A stretch of 64,000 nt of DNA from Kordia algicida OT-1. GTDB taxonomy: Bacteria > Bacteroidota > Bacteroidia > Flavobacteriales > Flavobacteriaceae. This document shows positions 36,535-45,204 of this stretch, in pieces. How positions within the stretch are numbered: the stretch's first letter is position 1; each line of letters begins with the position of its first letter. The notes under the pieces were generated by a model. The model saw nothing but the letters and a program-made list of their open reading frames with translations, had not been told where the DNA came from and did not search any database. The translations under genes were made by a program, and so were the position numbers. The DNA is taken from assembly GCF_000154725.1 (NCBI RefSeq), contig NZ_DS544873.1:1441432-1505431 (forward strand), given 5' to 3'.

Positions 36535-36969
36535 ATGACTGTTATTGATGCATTGTATGGAAGTCAGTATTATGATCTGAAAAGCAAAGGGTATGATGTC
36601 CAAAAAGGACGTTTGTACGGAAATTTACTATTTGCCGCAACGATTATGATCTACCTTTTTGTGATTGTTATTTTTTGGAGTTTCTTTTCAGAGGATTTTA
36701 CAAAAGATTTGACACGATTTTTACGAAGTATTTTTGGGAGAAGCACAGGAAAGATGATTGGAAAAGTGATCGCAATTCCTCTGATTGCAATTATTTATTT
36801 GATGATTGCACTTTTTTTCGGATCTAAGAAGCAATATGAAAAAAGGTATGAAACGTATGTAAATGCAACTAAAGAAGAAAAAGATAATGCTGTTGGGAAA
36901 ATGGTAGTGATTTTCGCTGGCGGATTGCTTTTGTTGGTTGTTTTGTCCATTACGAGTTTGTTTTTGTAG
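36535..36969 (+). CDS. Membrane protein of unknown function, three TM helices
   Basis: This 144-aa protein has three predicted transmembrane helices (about 30-52, 75-95 and 120-143) with a short soluble N-terminus and a charged loop rich in Lys, Glu and Tyr (KKQYEKRYETYVNATKEEKD). No family was recognised. It starts 83 bases after the AraC stop, and no terminator separates them, so co-transcription is possible but not demanded. It has no obvious link to hydroxyproline use, apart from a possible transport accessory role, which cannot be shown. Confidence 0.65.
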   Translation: MTVIDALYGSQYYDLKSKGYDVQKGRLYGNLLFAATIMIYLFVIVIFWSFFSEDFTKDLTRFLRSIFGRSTGKMIGKVIAIPLIAIIYLMIALFFGSKKQYEKRYETYVNATKEEKDNAVGKMVVIFAGGLLLLVVLSITSLFL

Positions 36970-37139
36970 AGACAACGAGTGTTACCGATTATTTCTCGAT
37001 ACATCAAATCAAAGATTTGGCACTCGAAGTGACGTCTGGTTTATGATAAAAATTAGATTTATTTAGTGGCAGACTACCGCGTCGCGCACTCCTAGTAGTG
37101 ACGTTTCAAAGAGTTTCAGAATCATTTTCTAACATAAAA
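36970..37139. other. Short intergenic region with dispersed repeat fragments
   Basis: Contains repeat-like pieces (TTTCTCGATACATC, GGCACTCGAAGTGAC, CTAGTAGTGACG) that look like degraded flavobacterial dispersed elements between two convergent genes. Nothing else is seen. Confidence 0.4.
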
Positions 37140-37165
37140 AAACCACCTAATTTCTTAGATGGTTT
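37140..37165 (-). terminator. Terminator of the EF-G paralog gene
   Basis: AAACCACCTAA (37140-37150) pairs with TTAGATGGTTT (37155-37165) with one mismatch and is followed by T residues on the minus strand, eight bases after the stop codon. Confidence 0.75.
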
Positions 37166-37172
37166 CTATTGT

Positions 37173-39245
37173 TTAACAAACTAGCTGTTGTAAGATGTCT
37201 TCAGGTACGCGTTTGTAATTTTTCAATTTTAACGTAACTGAACCTTTTCCGCTAGTTAAAGTTCTTAATGACGAAATGTATCCGAAGGTTTGTAGTAACG
37301 GAATTTCTGCGGTTACTTTTCTTCGGTTTCCGTTTTCTTTAATCGAAATAATCATTCCACGACGTTTGTTGATGTCCGAAGTGACGTTTCCTAAGTAATC
37401 TTCTGGACAGTTGATTTCTGCATCCATAATCGGTTCCAACAATACAGGATTTGCTTGTTTCGCCGCATTTCTGAACGCTGATTTTGCCACTGTTTCAAAG
37501 TCTACAGCATTGGAATCTTCATCATGCATTTTTCCATCCAACAAGGTGACTTTCATCGCTTCTATTGGATAGTCTAGCAACACACCCGATTTCATTGCTT
37601 CCCGGAATCCTTTTTCAACCGCATTGATGTATTCTTTTGTCAACACGCCGCCTTTTATTTCGTTTTCGAATAGCAAGCCTTTTTCGTCATCAGTTCGCGG
37701 TGCTATTGTAAACGTAATTTGAGCAAAGTGTCCGCTTCCACCGGTTTGCTTTTTTAGTAATTCGGTATGTGTTGCCGAACTCGTTAATTGCTCACGGTAG
37801 GAAACTTTTGGATTTCCTTTGTTTACGTCAATTTTGTATTCGCTTTTTAGCTTTTCAATACGAACTTCCAAATGCAACTCGCCCATTCCATGGAGTAAGG
37901 TTTGTCCTGTTTGGTTGTCGTATGAAGCACGTAACGAAGGATCTTCGTCTAATAATTTCGCCAAAGCGTCCCCAAAATTCTTTTCATCATTTTTAGAAAC
38001 AGGTTCTATTGCCAAACTGATGACAGCTTCTGAAATTGCTATCGATTCTAATGCAAATGGTTTTTCGAGTTCACATAAAGTATCGCCCGTTTTCACATCT
38101 TTTAAACCAATTAACGCCACAATATCACCTGCATTTGCCTGCGTTAATTCTGTGAATTTGTCAGCCTGAATGCTTAGTATTCGACTAACTCTGTTTTTCG
38201 CATCCGTTCGTGAGTTTACTACTTGTTCACCAACATTGATGCTTCCAGAATACAACCGAACCATTGCCAATTTTCCAACGTATTTGTCAACGATTACTTT
38301 AAAGACAAACGCTGATAATTGTTCGTCTGTCGTACACTGTAACGTTGCCGTTTTATCAGTGATTAAATCAACACCTTCAACCGTTTTTATATCTTGCGGT
38401 TTTGGTAAATAATTCGCGACAGCATCCAATAGAGGTTGTACACCAATGTATTTGTATGCTGATCCACATAACATCGGAACGGCTTTTCGCTCCAGCGTAA
38501 TCGTTCTTATGGAATCATGTAATTCATCCACACCAATAGCTTTATCGTCTAGATATTTTTCCATAATCGCATCATCAAAATTAGCAATTCGTTCTATGAG
38601 AATGTTTCGCCATTTTTTAGCCAATTCGATTAGGTTTTCAGGAATTTCCGTTTGTGTAGACGTTTTCCCGAAATCATCTGCATTCCAATACATAGCTTTC
38701 ATTTCTAGTAAATTAATGATTCCTTTAAAATCATCTGCATCACCAATAGGAATTTGAATTGGTAACGTTGTCGCGCCGAATTCTTCTTCTATTTGCGACA
38801 ATACTTTGAAATAATCAGCTCCAATTCTGTCCATTTTATTGATGAATCCGATTTTTGGAATTCCGTAACGTTCTGATTGACTCCAAACCGTTTCTGATTG
38901 TGATTCTACTCCTGAAGATGCACAAAATAATGCAACTGCACCATCAAGAATACGTAATGAACGTTCTACTTCTATGGCAAAATCAATGTGTCCTGGTGTA
39001 TCAATAATATTGATTTGATACATTTTTTCATTGTATTTCCAGTTTGCAGAAATTGCCGAAGACGAAATGGTGATTCCGCGTGAAGCTTCTTGCACATCAC
39101 TATCGGTTACCGTATTTCCATCATCAATATTTCCTGGTTTGTGAATGGTTCCTGTGTAATACAGAATTCGCTCGGTTGTAGTTGTTTTTCCTGCATCAAC
39201 GTGCGCTATGATTCCTATGTTTCGTATGTCTTTTATTTGTTTCAT
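37173..39245 (-). CDS. Elongation factor G paralog (EF-G2-like)
   Basis: This 690-aa translational GTPase has G1 AHVDAGKT (14-21), G2 RGITI (56-60), G3 DTPGH (82-86), G4 NKMD (136-139) and EF-G domains II-V (GGSGHFAQI, LLEPIMDAEI, RRGMIISI). It is shorter than the canonical flavobacterial EF-G (about 715 aa), lacks the usual WMEQEQE block before RGITI (here DVQEAS), and is monocistronic, away from any rpsL-rpsG-tuf cluster. These point to a paralog; Bacteroides has such an EF-G2 used during starvation. Its GTPase residues are intact. A possible small leader ORF with a terminator lies upstream (39538-39706). Confidence 0.8.
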   Translation of the reverse strand: MKQIKDIRNIGIIAHVDAGKTTTTERILYYTGTIHKPGNIDDGNTVTDSDVQEASRGITISSSAISANWKYNEKMYQINIIDTPGHIDFAIEVERSLRILDGAVALFCASSGVESQSETVWSQSERYGIPKIGFINKMDRIGADYFKVLSQIEEEFGATTLPIQIPIGDADDFKGIINLLEMKAMYWNADDFGKTSTQTEIPENLIELAKKWRNILIERIANFDDAIMEKYLDDKAIGVDELHDSIRTITLERKAVPMLCGSAYKYIGVQPLLDAVANYLPKPQDIKTVEGVDLITDKTATLQCTTDEQLSAFVFKVIVDKYVGKLAMVRLYSGSINVGEQVVNSRTDAKNRVSRILSIQADKFTELTQANAGDIVALIGLKDVKTGDTLCELEKPFALESIAISEAVISLAIEPVSKNDEKNFGDALAKLLDEDPSLRASYDNQTGQTLLHGMGELHLEVRIEKLKSEYKIDVNKGNPKVSYREQLTSSATHTELLKKQTGGSGHFAQITFTIAPRTDDEKGLLFENEIKGGVLTKEYINAVEKGFREAMKSGVLLDYPIEAMKVTLLDGKMHDEDSNAVDFETVAKSAFRNAAKQANPVLLEPIMDAEINCPEDYLGNVTSDINKRRGMIISIKENGNRRKVTAEIPLLQTFGYISSLRTLTSGKGSVTLKLKNYKRVPEDILQQLVC

Positions 39246-39275
39246 TTTGTTCTAATTTAATATTTTAAAAAGAGA

Positions 39276-39299
39276 AAGCCTCCCAAAATTGAGAGGCTT
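39276..39299 (-). promoter_or_regulatory. Hairpin in the leader of the EF-G paralog gene
   Basis: AAGCCTC (39276-39282) pairs with GAGGCTT (39293-39299), 31 bases before the start codon, followed on the minus strand by TTTCTCTTTTT. It could be a terminator-like control hairpin or a translation control element. Confidence 0.5.
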
Positions 39300-39537
39300 C
39301 TTATTAAGTTTATACAATAGCAATCCTCTCCTACGTTTGTAGCATCATTTTTGTTTCTATGATTTTTAATGTAAACATGATGTTTCGGATTTGTTTTTTA
39401 AGTTTGATATTGTATCTCGACTGCGCTCGATATGACACACAGTATATAATTTTGATACGTTTTAACAATGCAATTATAATTTGAATTACAAACTTTTATT
39501 TAAATACTATTGCTTTTGCCGATTGAAATTGGGTAGA

Positions 39538-39567
39538 ACAAAAAAGACTTTCTAAAAAGAAAGTCTT
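39538..39567 (-). terminator. Strong terminator after the 21-codon leader ORF
   Basis: A perfect 10-bp stem AAGACTTTCT/AGAAAGTCTT with an AAAA loop (39544-39567) is followed on the minus strand by a T run. It lies 47 bases after the small ORF stop and about 290 bases before the EF-G paralog start. Confidence 0.75.
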
Positions 39568-39614
39568 GCATATATTTTATAGTAAGATTTACTTTTTAGA
39601 ATACCAATGATGCT

Positions 39615-39680
39615 CTACCAAAAAACACAGTTCTGATAGCGCCATTTAATGCGATGATGTTAACGTTTGTTGTTCTCATT
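39615..39680 (-). CDS. 21-codon ORF, possible leader peptide
   Basis: This ATG-initiated ORF encodes MRTTNVKHHRIKWRYQNC followed by VFW. It starts 19 bases after a TAnnTTTG box and is followed by a strong terminator, so it could be a translated leader in an attenuation system for the EF-G paralog, or belong to a separate short transcript. The basic, Trp-ended composition is consistent with a ribosome-stalling leader, but this is inference; such a short ORF may also be chance. Confidence 0.35.
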
Positions 39681-39698
39681 TTTGTAAAATTCTGTCGC

Positions 39699-39706
39699 AA
39701 ACTTAT
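39699..39706 (-). promoter_or_regulatory. -7 box upstream of the 21-codon ORF
   Basis: TAAGTTTG on the minus strand exactly matches TAnnTTTG, 19 bases before the small ORF. The -33 site reads TTT, not TTG. Confidence 0.45.
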
Positions 39707-39742
39707 ATTTTTATTTTGGAATAAAAAAATGGAAGCGTTTAT

Positions 39743-40201
39743 TTAGTCAAAGAAACTAAAGCCATAATAGAAGGTTACCCACACGATTACTGATGAGAAA
39801 AAGATGCCGATAGTGTTTGCAGCAAAGGCTCTTTTTCGCTCAATATTAAACAGATAGGTTGCAATGGTTCCTGCGTACACTCCAGTTCCTGGAATAGGAA
39901 TCATTACGAATAACATGAGTCCCCAAAAGCCATATTTTTGAATTTTATCTTTTGCTCCTCTTTTGGCTTTTCGAGCAACAAATAATGCGCCTTTTTTATA
40001 AAAATGCCAGCGTAGTAAGTATCGATTGATATGATCTAGAAAGAAAATCATGATAGGAAATACCAACACATTTGCCACAAATGCTACCACGAAAATTAGG
40101 TAAGGATTTGTATCAGATTTTAGTCCGATTGGAATTCCAACTTTGGCTTCTCCAAAAGGTGAAATACTCCACAACATTGTTATTATAATATCTTCAATCA
40201 C
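39743..40201 (-). CDS. Small multi-drug export family membrane protein
   Basis: This 152-aa protein matches the small multi-drug export family (PF06695-like): ISPFGEAKVGIPIGL, then helices at about 33-55, 92-113 and 125-148, with IPIPGTGVYAGTIATYLF as the conserved glycine-rich loop. It would be an inner-membrane protein; the family name comes from weak historical evidence, and true transport activity is not shown. The gene is single, and its start is divergent from the DUF1801 gene (186-base gap). Confidence 0.82.
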   Translation of the reverse strand: MIEDIIITMLWSISPFGEAKVGIPIGLKSDTNPYLIFVVAFVANVLVFPIMIFFLDHINRYLLRWHFYKKGALFVARKAKRGAKDKIQKYGFWGLMLFVMIPIPGTGVYAGTIATYLFNIERKRAFAANTIGIFFSSVIVWVTFYYGFSFFD

Positions 40202-40387
40202 AGCTTGCTTTTAAAAGAAATGCAAAGCTACATGAATTTGCACTGCGAACAAACTTTCCCTTTGTAAAGTTTTGATAAAATTCACTTAAAAAAACAGGAC
40301 ATAGCTTGTCTATTTTTAAGTTTTTATGTTTTTACTGATTTTGTTTGTAATTCTTTTATCTTTGAGAAGTTTGTAACAGCTTTTTTC

Positions 40388-40825
40388 ATGAAATCAATAC
40401 GACCGATTCACCCAGATTTTGAACAGTTTTTATTTTTAAAACCACAAAGCTGTATTGATTTGTTTATCGATTTACGAAATTACGTACTAGAATTATATCC
40501 AGAGGCAAATGAACTTTTGTATCACACACATGCGCTTACAGCCGTTTTTTCGATTTCAGAAAAGCTTTCGGATGCGTTTTGCATGATTCCGATCTACACT
40601 AAACATTTGAATTTAGGTTTTAATAAGGGAACATTGTTGTACGATCCGAAAGAATTATTGGAAGGTACAGGAAAGTTGATTCGGCATATTCCAGTTTCTG
40701 ATGTTTCAGATTATAGAAATCCTGAGGTAAAAAGTTTATTGAAAGCTGCTATCGATTTGGCTATTTCCGAAGTAAAGAAACCTTCAAACAAAGTAGCGCA
40801 GACAATTTCTAAGATTAAAAAGTAA
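40388..40825 (+). CDS. DUF1801 domain protein
   Basis: This 145-aa protein matches the DUF1801/YdhG-like fold: VLELYPEANELLYH, MIPIYTKHLNLGFNKGTLL, LLEGTGKLIRHIPV. Members are small cytosolic proteins of unknown role, often found beside stress genes. The length is normal, and the start ATG is the first in frame. A 30-base gap leads into the next gene on the same strand, so the two probably share a transcript. Confidence 0.85.
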   Translation: MKSIRPIHPDFEQFLFLKPQSCIDLFIDLRNYVLELYPEANELLYHTHALTAVFSISEKLSDAFCMIPIYTKHLNLGFNKGTLLYDPKELLEGTGKLIRHIPVSDVSDYRNPEVKSLLKAAIDLAISEVKKPSNKVAQTISKIKK

Positions 40826-40854
40826 TTTTTTACAGTAATAGATATTTATTAAAT

Positions 40855-41469
40855 ATGACAGATGATTTTTTCGATTTTTTAGAAGAACCGACTTTAGAGA
40901 ATTTTTCAAAGGCACGGAAGTGTGTTATTGAAAATGAAAACTACAGTCCATATTCTGACGATATTAAGAATTTAGAACGCTTTTTACAGGAAGAAGCGTA
41001 TGAAGAAGCGTTGGCTACCAATAATATCAACTTAATTTTGAGTCCGAGAGCACATATGATAAAGAAGTATGCTGCAAAACAGTTAGGAAATGAAGAAGCT
41101 GAACAAGCTGAGTATTTTTTAGCACATCGTATTCTGGAAGGTATTCAGTCTACTGGAGACGGTTCAAAAGCGCAACCTTACAAAGTATTGCGTGTGGAAG
41201 ACGAACGCGATTTTCTTGGGTTTATTGGTGAAACGTTAAAGATGCAATCGCTCGTAAAGGAAGAAAAAACCTATGATTTGATTACAACAGAAAGTGGAAA
41301 GTCCATTTACTTTGATATTACAGAATGTTATTTGAAAGTAGCTTCTTTTTCTTTTGAAGATATGATGGATTCTTTGGGAATTGAAGAAGAACTTAAAGAT
41401 GATTCTAATGAAAATAGTGTTTCTATTCCACCAAAAGTTGAAAAGAAAAAATGGTGGAAGTTTTGGTAG
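40855..41469 (+). CDS. Acidic protein of unknown function with WWKFW tail
   Basis: This 204-aa protein is not recognised. It is strongly acidic at the N-terminus (MTDDFFDFLEEP) and around residues 165-190 (MMDSLGIEEELKDD), mostly helical by composition, and ends in a basic aromatic tail KVEKKKWWKFW that could act as a membrane-surface anchor. No signal peptide or TM helix is present. It follows the DUF1801 gene by 30 bases and precedes the GspG-like pseudogene. Function cannot be inferred from neighbours. Confidence 0.6.
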   Translation: MTDDFFDFLEEPTLENFSKARKCVIENENYSPYSDDIKNLERFLQEEAYEEALATNNINLILSPRAHMIKKYAAKQLGNEEAEQAEYFLAHRILEGIQSTGDGSKAQPYKVLRVEDERDFLGFIGETLKMQSLVKEEKTYDLITTESGKSIYFDITECYLKVASFSFEDMMDSLGIEEELKDDSNENSVSIPPKVEKKKWWKFW

Positions 41470-41715
41470 TTTTCTCTTTTATGACTAATTAAAATTAAAA
41501 AAAATTGCAAGTCTCCGCCGGAAAAGTTGGAAAATTAAATACTGATGACGACATCATTGAAGATAATTTCAAATAAAATGTCAATTTTTCTTACAAATTT
41601 TTCTATATTTACAATTGTATGAAAAGTATTGCATCCTTTCAGAGAGTTGTTTCTTATGTCAGTATTGGCGTATTCTTTTTGGTGACTATTGTTTTTATGA
41701 CTTCCTATACTTCTA

Positions 41716-42728
41716 ACCTGAGTTCGATTAATATTCAGGATAGTTTTACTACCAAAAAAAGATAGATTTTTAGTAAATTAAAGTGTTGAAATTCAATTTA
41801 TTAATCTAAAAATCTATCTATGGTTTCTTTTTCTAAAATTACGGAAATATTTTGTATTGTTGATGAATTCTGCAAAGAATATGATCAAATAGTTGATAAA
41901 TCGCTACTTGGTAATGCTCCCAAACGACCTCCAATAATGTCAAAAAGTGAAATTATTACCATTACAATACTTTTTCATTTAAGTGGTTTTAGAACTTTTA
42001 AGCACTTCTATATATTTTATATTCAGAAGCACATGCAGGAAGAATTCCCTAAAACTATATCTTACAACAGATTTGTCGAACAAATGCAAAGTAATTTAAT
42101 GGCTATGACTTTATTTTTGAAGACTTGTTGTCTTGGTGATTGTACTGGGATTTCTTTTGTGGATTCCACACCTATTAGAGTCTGTAAAAACAAGCGTATC
42201 AAACGCAATAAGGTATTTAAAGGAATAGCCAACACTGGAAAGTCTACTATGGGATGGTTTTATGGATTTAAACTTCACATCGTCATAAATGATAAAGGCG
42301 AAATCCTAACCTTTACAATTACACAAGCCAGTGAAGATGATAGAACACCACTAAAACAAGAACGATTTTTAGACAAAATATTTGGAAAACTATTTGCTGA
42401 CAAAGGATATATAGGCAAAGAACTAGCCAAATTACTATTCATTGATGGCGTACAACTGATCACCAATATTAAAAATAATATGAAAAACGCGCTGTTGACA
42501 ATATCAGATAAAATACTGCTTAGAAAAAGATCCGTAATAGAAACGGTCAACGATGAACTTAAAAATATTTGTCAAGTAGAGCATTCAAGACATAGAAGTT
42601 TTGAAAACTTTCTTAGCAATCTAATTGCAGGATTGATAGCTTACAGCTTTTTACCTAAAAAACCACAAATTAGATTTCAGTCAAATAATAGTAATCAAAT
42701 TTACTTGTTTTAATAATCGAACTCAGGT
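41716..42728 (+). mobile_element. IS982-family insertion sequence
   Basis: The element is 1013 bp, with perfect terminal inverted repeats ACCTGAGTTCGATTA at each end (41716-41730 and 42714-42728), one transposase gene, and flanking direct repeats TTCTA (41711-41715 and 42729-42733). IS982 elements are usually reported with target duplications of around 7-9 bp, so 5 bp is short for the family, though the in-frame restoration supports it. Confidence 0.92.
41820..42713 (+). CDS. IS982-family transposase
   Basis: This 297-aa DDE transposase matches IS982: an N-terminal helical part with PPIMSKSEIITITILFHLSG, then the catalytic region with VDSTPIRVCKN (first Asp), FADKGYIGKEL (second Asp) and RKRSVIETVNDELK (Glu). 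It is complete, with start and stop inside the element and the stop codon directly before the right inverted repeat, so it may still be active. Confidence 0.95.
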   Translation: MVSFSKITEIFCIVDEFCKEYDQIVDKSLLGNAPKRPPIMSKSEIITITILFHLSGFRTFKHFYIFYIQKHMQEEFPKTISYNRFVEQMQSNLMAMTLFLKTCCLGDCTGISFVDSTPIRVCKNKRIKRNKVFKGIANTGKSTMGWFYGFKLHIVINDKGEILTFTITQASEDDRTPLKQERFLDKIFGKLFADKGYIGKELAKLLFIDGVQLITNIKNNMKNALLTISDKILLRKRSVIETVNDELKNICQVEHSRHRSFENFLSNLIAGLIAYSFLPKKPQIRFQSNNSNQIYLF

Positions 42729-43026
42729 TTCTATGAAACGAGATCGTGCTACGAATGGTAGATTGTATTGGATTGCAAATTTTTTAGCAGCAGAAAAAGC
42801 AGCTACAAACGAATATCCATATGATTTGGAATGTTATGAATATCGTACCGTAGATGGTTGGAAAAATCAGTTGATTTATGAGTGCATTGATGATGGAAAG
42901 GATTATGCTTTATTTTCTGTGGGAAAAGATGGAATTCCATATACCGAAGATGATATTCATGCAGAAAAGTATGATTTTTCTAAAGGATATTAGTTTTTTC
43001 TTTACTTACGCACAGAATAACAGTCA

Positions 43027-43692
43027 CTATTTCCTTTTAAATACTTCCTGAATTTTATCATACTGAATTTCCGTAAAGTCAGAAATAACCATGTTTGCAA
43101 TGCTATAATCTTGGTTTTTGGAATGCACACTGTCATAACCGACACAGAAGATTCCTGCGGCATTTGCGGCTTTGATTCCGTTGGTTGAATCTTCAATGAC
43201 CATACAATTTTCACGCTTGTAACCTGTAGCTTGTGCCGCTTTTTCAAAGATTTCTGGATGTGGTTTGGATTGTTTTAAATCGGCACCACTAAATTTTGCA
43301 ATGAAGTATTGATTCAAATTAAAACGTTCAAAAACATTATCAATCGTCATCATCGAAGCCGAAGAAGCTAAGACAAGTTTTAAGTCGTTTTCGTAATATT
43401 CTTTGATGATGTCCAACACGCCATCAATTAAAGTTAAACTCGGATCGTTGGCAAATAGGTGTTTGAAGTTGTTTCGTTTCAACTGCATCAAGGTTTCTGG
43501 AGCTTCCGAAAGGTTGAAATGATCGCACAAACGTTTGCAAATATTGATGGTGGATTGTCCTGTAAAAGATTGATATAACTGTGGAGAAACTTCAATTCCT
43601 ACCTCATCAAACATTGTATTGTATGCTTTGTGATGTAGCGGTTCTGTATCTACAATTACGCCATCCATATCAAATAAAACTCCTTGTAACAT
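43027..43692 (-). CDS. HAD-superfamily phosphatase (beta-phosphoglucomutase-like)
   Basis: This 221-aa subfamily IA HAD protein has motif I FDMDGVIVDTEP (D8 and D10), a C1 cap (about 15-85), motif II ASSAS, motif III Lys in SKPHPEIF, and motif IV IEDSTNGI. It would dephosphorylate or isomerise a small sugar phosphate in the cytosol; the substrate cannot be fixed by sequence. It converges with the IS-split gene (33-base gap) and is divergent from upp. Confidence 0.9.
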   Translation of the reverse strand: MLQGVLFDMDGVIVDTEPLHHKAYNTMFDEVGIEVSPQLYQSFTGQSTINICKRLCDHFNLSEAPETLMQLKRNNFKHLFANDPSLTLIDGVLDIIKEYYENDLKLVLASSASMMTIDNVFERFNLNQYFIAKFSGADLKQSKPHPEIFEKAAQATGYKRENCMVIEDSTNGIKAANAAGIFCVGYDSVHSKNQDYSIANMVISDFTEIQYDKIQEVFKRK

Positions 43693-43754
43693 TGTTGTAA
43701 TTTTTGGCGAATATACTAAAAGTGTGTTGATTTTTCCCTGCTGAAATATTATCG

Positions 43755-43787
43755 CAAAGTTATGATTATGCTACGGTAAATTTTCAA
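43755..43787 (-). promoter_or_regulatory. Promoter of the HAD phosphatase gene
   Basis: TTG (43785-43787), 22 bases, then TAACTTTG (43755-43762) on the minus strand, 63 bases before the ATG. Confidence 0.5.
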
Positions 43788-43832
43788 TGTCCACAAAAAA
43801 ATTAGTACTATTGTACTCTTAATTTTCTTTTT

Positions 43833-44489
43833 ATGACTATTCACGATTTTACTTCACAATCTTCTTTATTAAATCAATTTATTACAGAAATGCGCGATGT
43901 TTCTATTCAAAAAGATGCTATGCGCTTCCGCAGAAATATTGAGCGTGTTGGTGAAGTTTTGAGTTATGAATGTAGCAAAGTGCTCGAAAACACCAACGAA
44001 ACCGTTACAACTCCTTTGGGAACTAAAGACACGATTTTACCTGTAAAAGATGTTGTGATTTGCTCTATTTTACGTGCAGGTTTGCCATTGCATCAAGGAA
44101 TTTTGAATTATTTCGATCAGGCAGAAAATGCGTTTGTTTCCGCGTATCGCGATCATATTGATGATGGAGACGAGTTTGAGATTGTGGTAAATTATATGGC
44201 AACACCTTCGTTAGAAGGAAAAACCTTGTTATTGGTCGATCCGATGTTGGCAACAGGTCGTACGATGAAAAGTGTGTACGATGTGTTGTTGCGACAAGGA
44301 ACGCCAAAAAATATACATATTATTTCTGTGTTAGGTTCTACAGAAGGTTTGAATTATGTAAAAAAGCACTTTCCAGAAGATACGCATTTGTGGATTGCTG
44401 CTGTGGACGATCAGTTGAATTCGCGCGGTTATATTGTTCCTGGCTTGGGCGATGCTGGCGATTTGGCGTATGGAACAAAACGTTCTTAG
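43833..44489 (+). CDS. upp: Uracil phosphoribosyltransferase
   Basis: This 218-aa enzyme salvages uracil to UMP using PRPP. The PRPP-binding loop (LLVDPMLATGRT) and the C-terminal uracil-binding region (GYIVPGLGDAGDLAYGTK) are intact. The start ATG is preceded by an AT-rich stretch with a near-promoter TACTATTG. Beyond its stop lies a dispersed repeat cluster. Length is typical. Confidence 0.96.
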   Translation: MTIHDFTSQSSLLNQFITEMRDVSIQKDAMRFRRNIERVGEVLSYECSKVLENTNETVTTPLGTKDTILPVKDVVICSILRAGLPLHQGILNYFDQAENAFVSAYRDHIDDGDEFEIVVNYMATPSLEGKTLLLVDPMLATGRTMKSVYDVLLRQGTPKNIHIISVLGSTEGLNYVKKHFPEDTHLWIAAVDDQLNSRGYIVPGLGDAGDLAYGTKRS

Positions 44490-45204
44490 ATTCGCTTTGC
44501 TCAATTCAAAGATTTAAAAAATTAAAGATTCAAGGTTGTTTCTCAGAACATTATTTGGTTTTATATTAAATGGTAAGTTTTGATAGTTAAATAATGTGAG
44601 TTCGACGTAAGAATTTTAGTTTGAAACCTTTCTTTTCCGCAGTATAGCAGGAGTTTTTCGTTAAAAATTTTCGAAACCTTGGAGAAAATTTAGAAAAACT
44701 CATGCGGTTTTAGTTTTTCCCTAAAAGAAAAACTAAAAATACCTCTGGAAAAGTTCCCTTTCTTTTGTTTCTTTTCTTTGGGTAAGCAAAGAAAACGAAA
44801 ATAAAACCCTGAAAATGAATTATATAGCAGAATTATTTCTAAAATTACTATAAATATAAATTGAATGATTTATATCGAACTGACGTTAAATATGTTTCTA
44901 AGATAAATTTTGAGTGTTCTTTGAAACTAATTGATACATTTTCAAATTGCTACATTAATTAAGTTCGCTTTGCTCAATTCAATGATTTAAAAATTTAAAG
45001 ATTCAAGGTTGTTTCTGAGAACATTATTGAGTTTTATATAAAATGTGAAGTTTTGAATGTTAAATGCATTTCTAAGATAAATTTGAGTACTGTTAGAAAC
45101 TAATTGATACATTTTCAAATTTTCAAATTGCTACATTAATTAAGTTCGCTTTGCTCAATTCAATGATTCAAAGTTACTACTGTAAATTTGTTTTCATTTT
45201 GTAG
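44490..45204. repeat. Dispersed repeat cluster with a nested MITE
   Basis: This 715-bp region contains inverted (minus-orientation) copies of the repeat seen at 29214-29772. One copy is split into 44490-44593 and 44885-44962 by the MITE at 44594-44884; another unbroken copy lies at about 44963-45143; a partial third begins at 45144. The order shows that the repeat was there first and the MITE jumped into it. No gene is seen. Confidence 0.75.
44594..44884 (-). mobile_element. 291-bp MITE-like element, copy 2
   Basis: Inverted counterpart of 2266-2556 at the same length. Flanked by perfect 8-bp direct repeats GTTAAATA (44586-44593 and 44885-44892). Its ends carry imperfect inverted repeats (GTGAGTTCGACGTAA against GTCAGTTCGATATAA). 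The element interrupts a dispersed repeat whose unbroken version is seen next to it. Confidence 0.85.

Larger units (their letters stand above)
39246..39742. other. Region upstream of the EF-G paralog gene
   Basis: This 497-bp region holds, on the minus strand, a -7 box (39699-39706), a 21-codon ORF (39615-39680), a terminator (39538-39567) and a leader hairpin (39276-39299). A dispersed palindrome (CTCGACTGCGCTCGA) sits near 39417-39431. The rest is AT-rich. Confidence 0.6.
41619..42993 (+). pseudogene. GspG-like (type II pseudopilin-related) gene split by an IS982 element
   Basis: Joining 41619-41715 to 42734-42993 (removing the IS and one TTCTA copy) gives one open frame of 118 codons plus stop, beginning MKSIASFQRVVSYVSIGVFF. 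It would encode an N-terminal membrane helix (about 10-30), then a soluble domain ending in ALFSVGKDGIPYTEDDIHAE, which resembles the calcium-binding end of GspG/T2SSG-type pseudopilins. The exact restoration of frame shows the insertion was recent and clean. The 3' half retains an in-frame ATG (42733 region, MKRDRATNG), so a truncated product is possible, but the helix would be lost. Confidence 0.85.
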
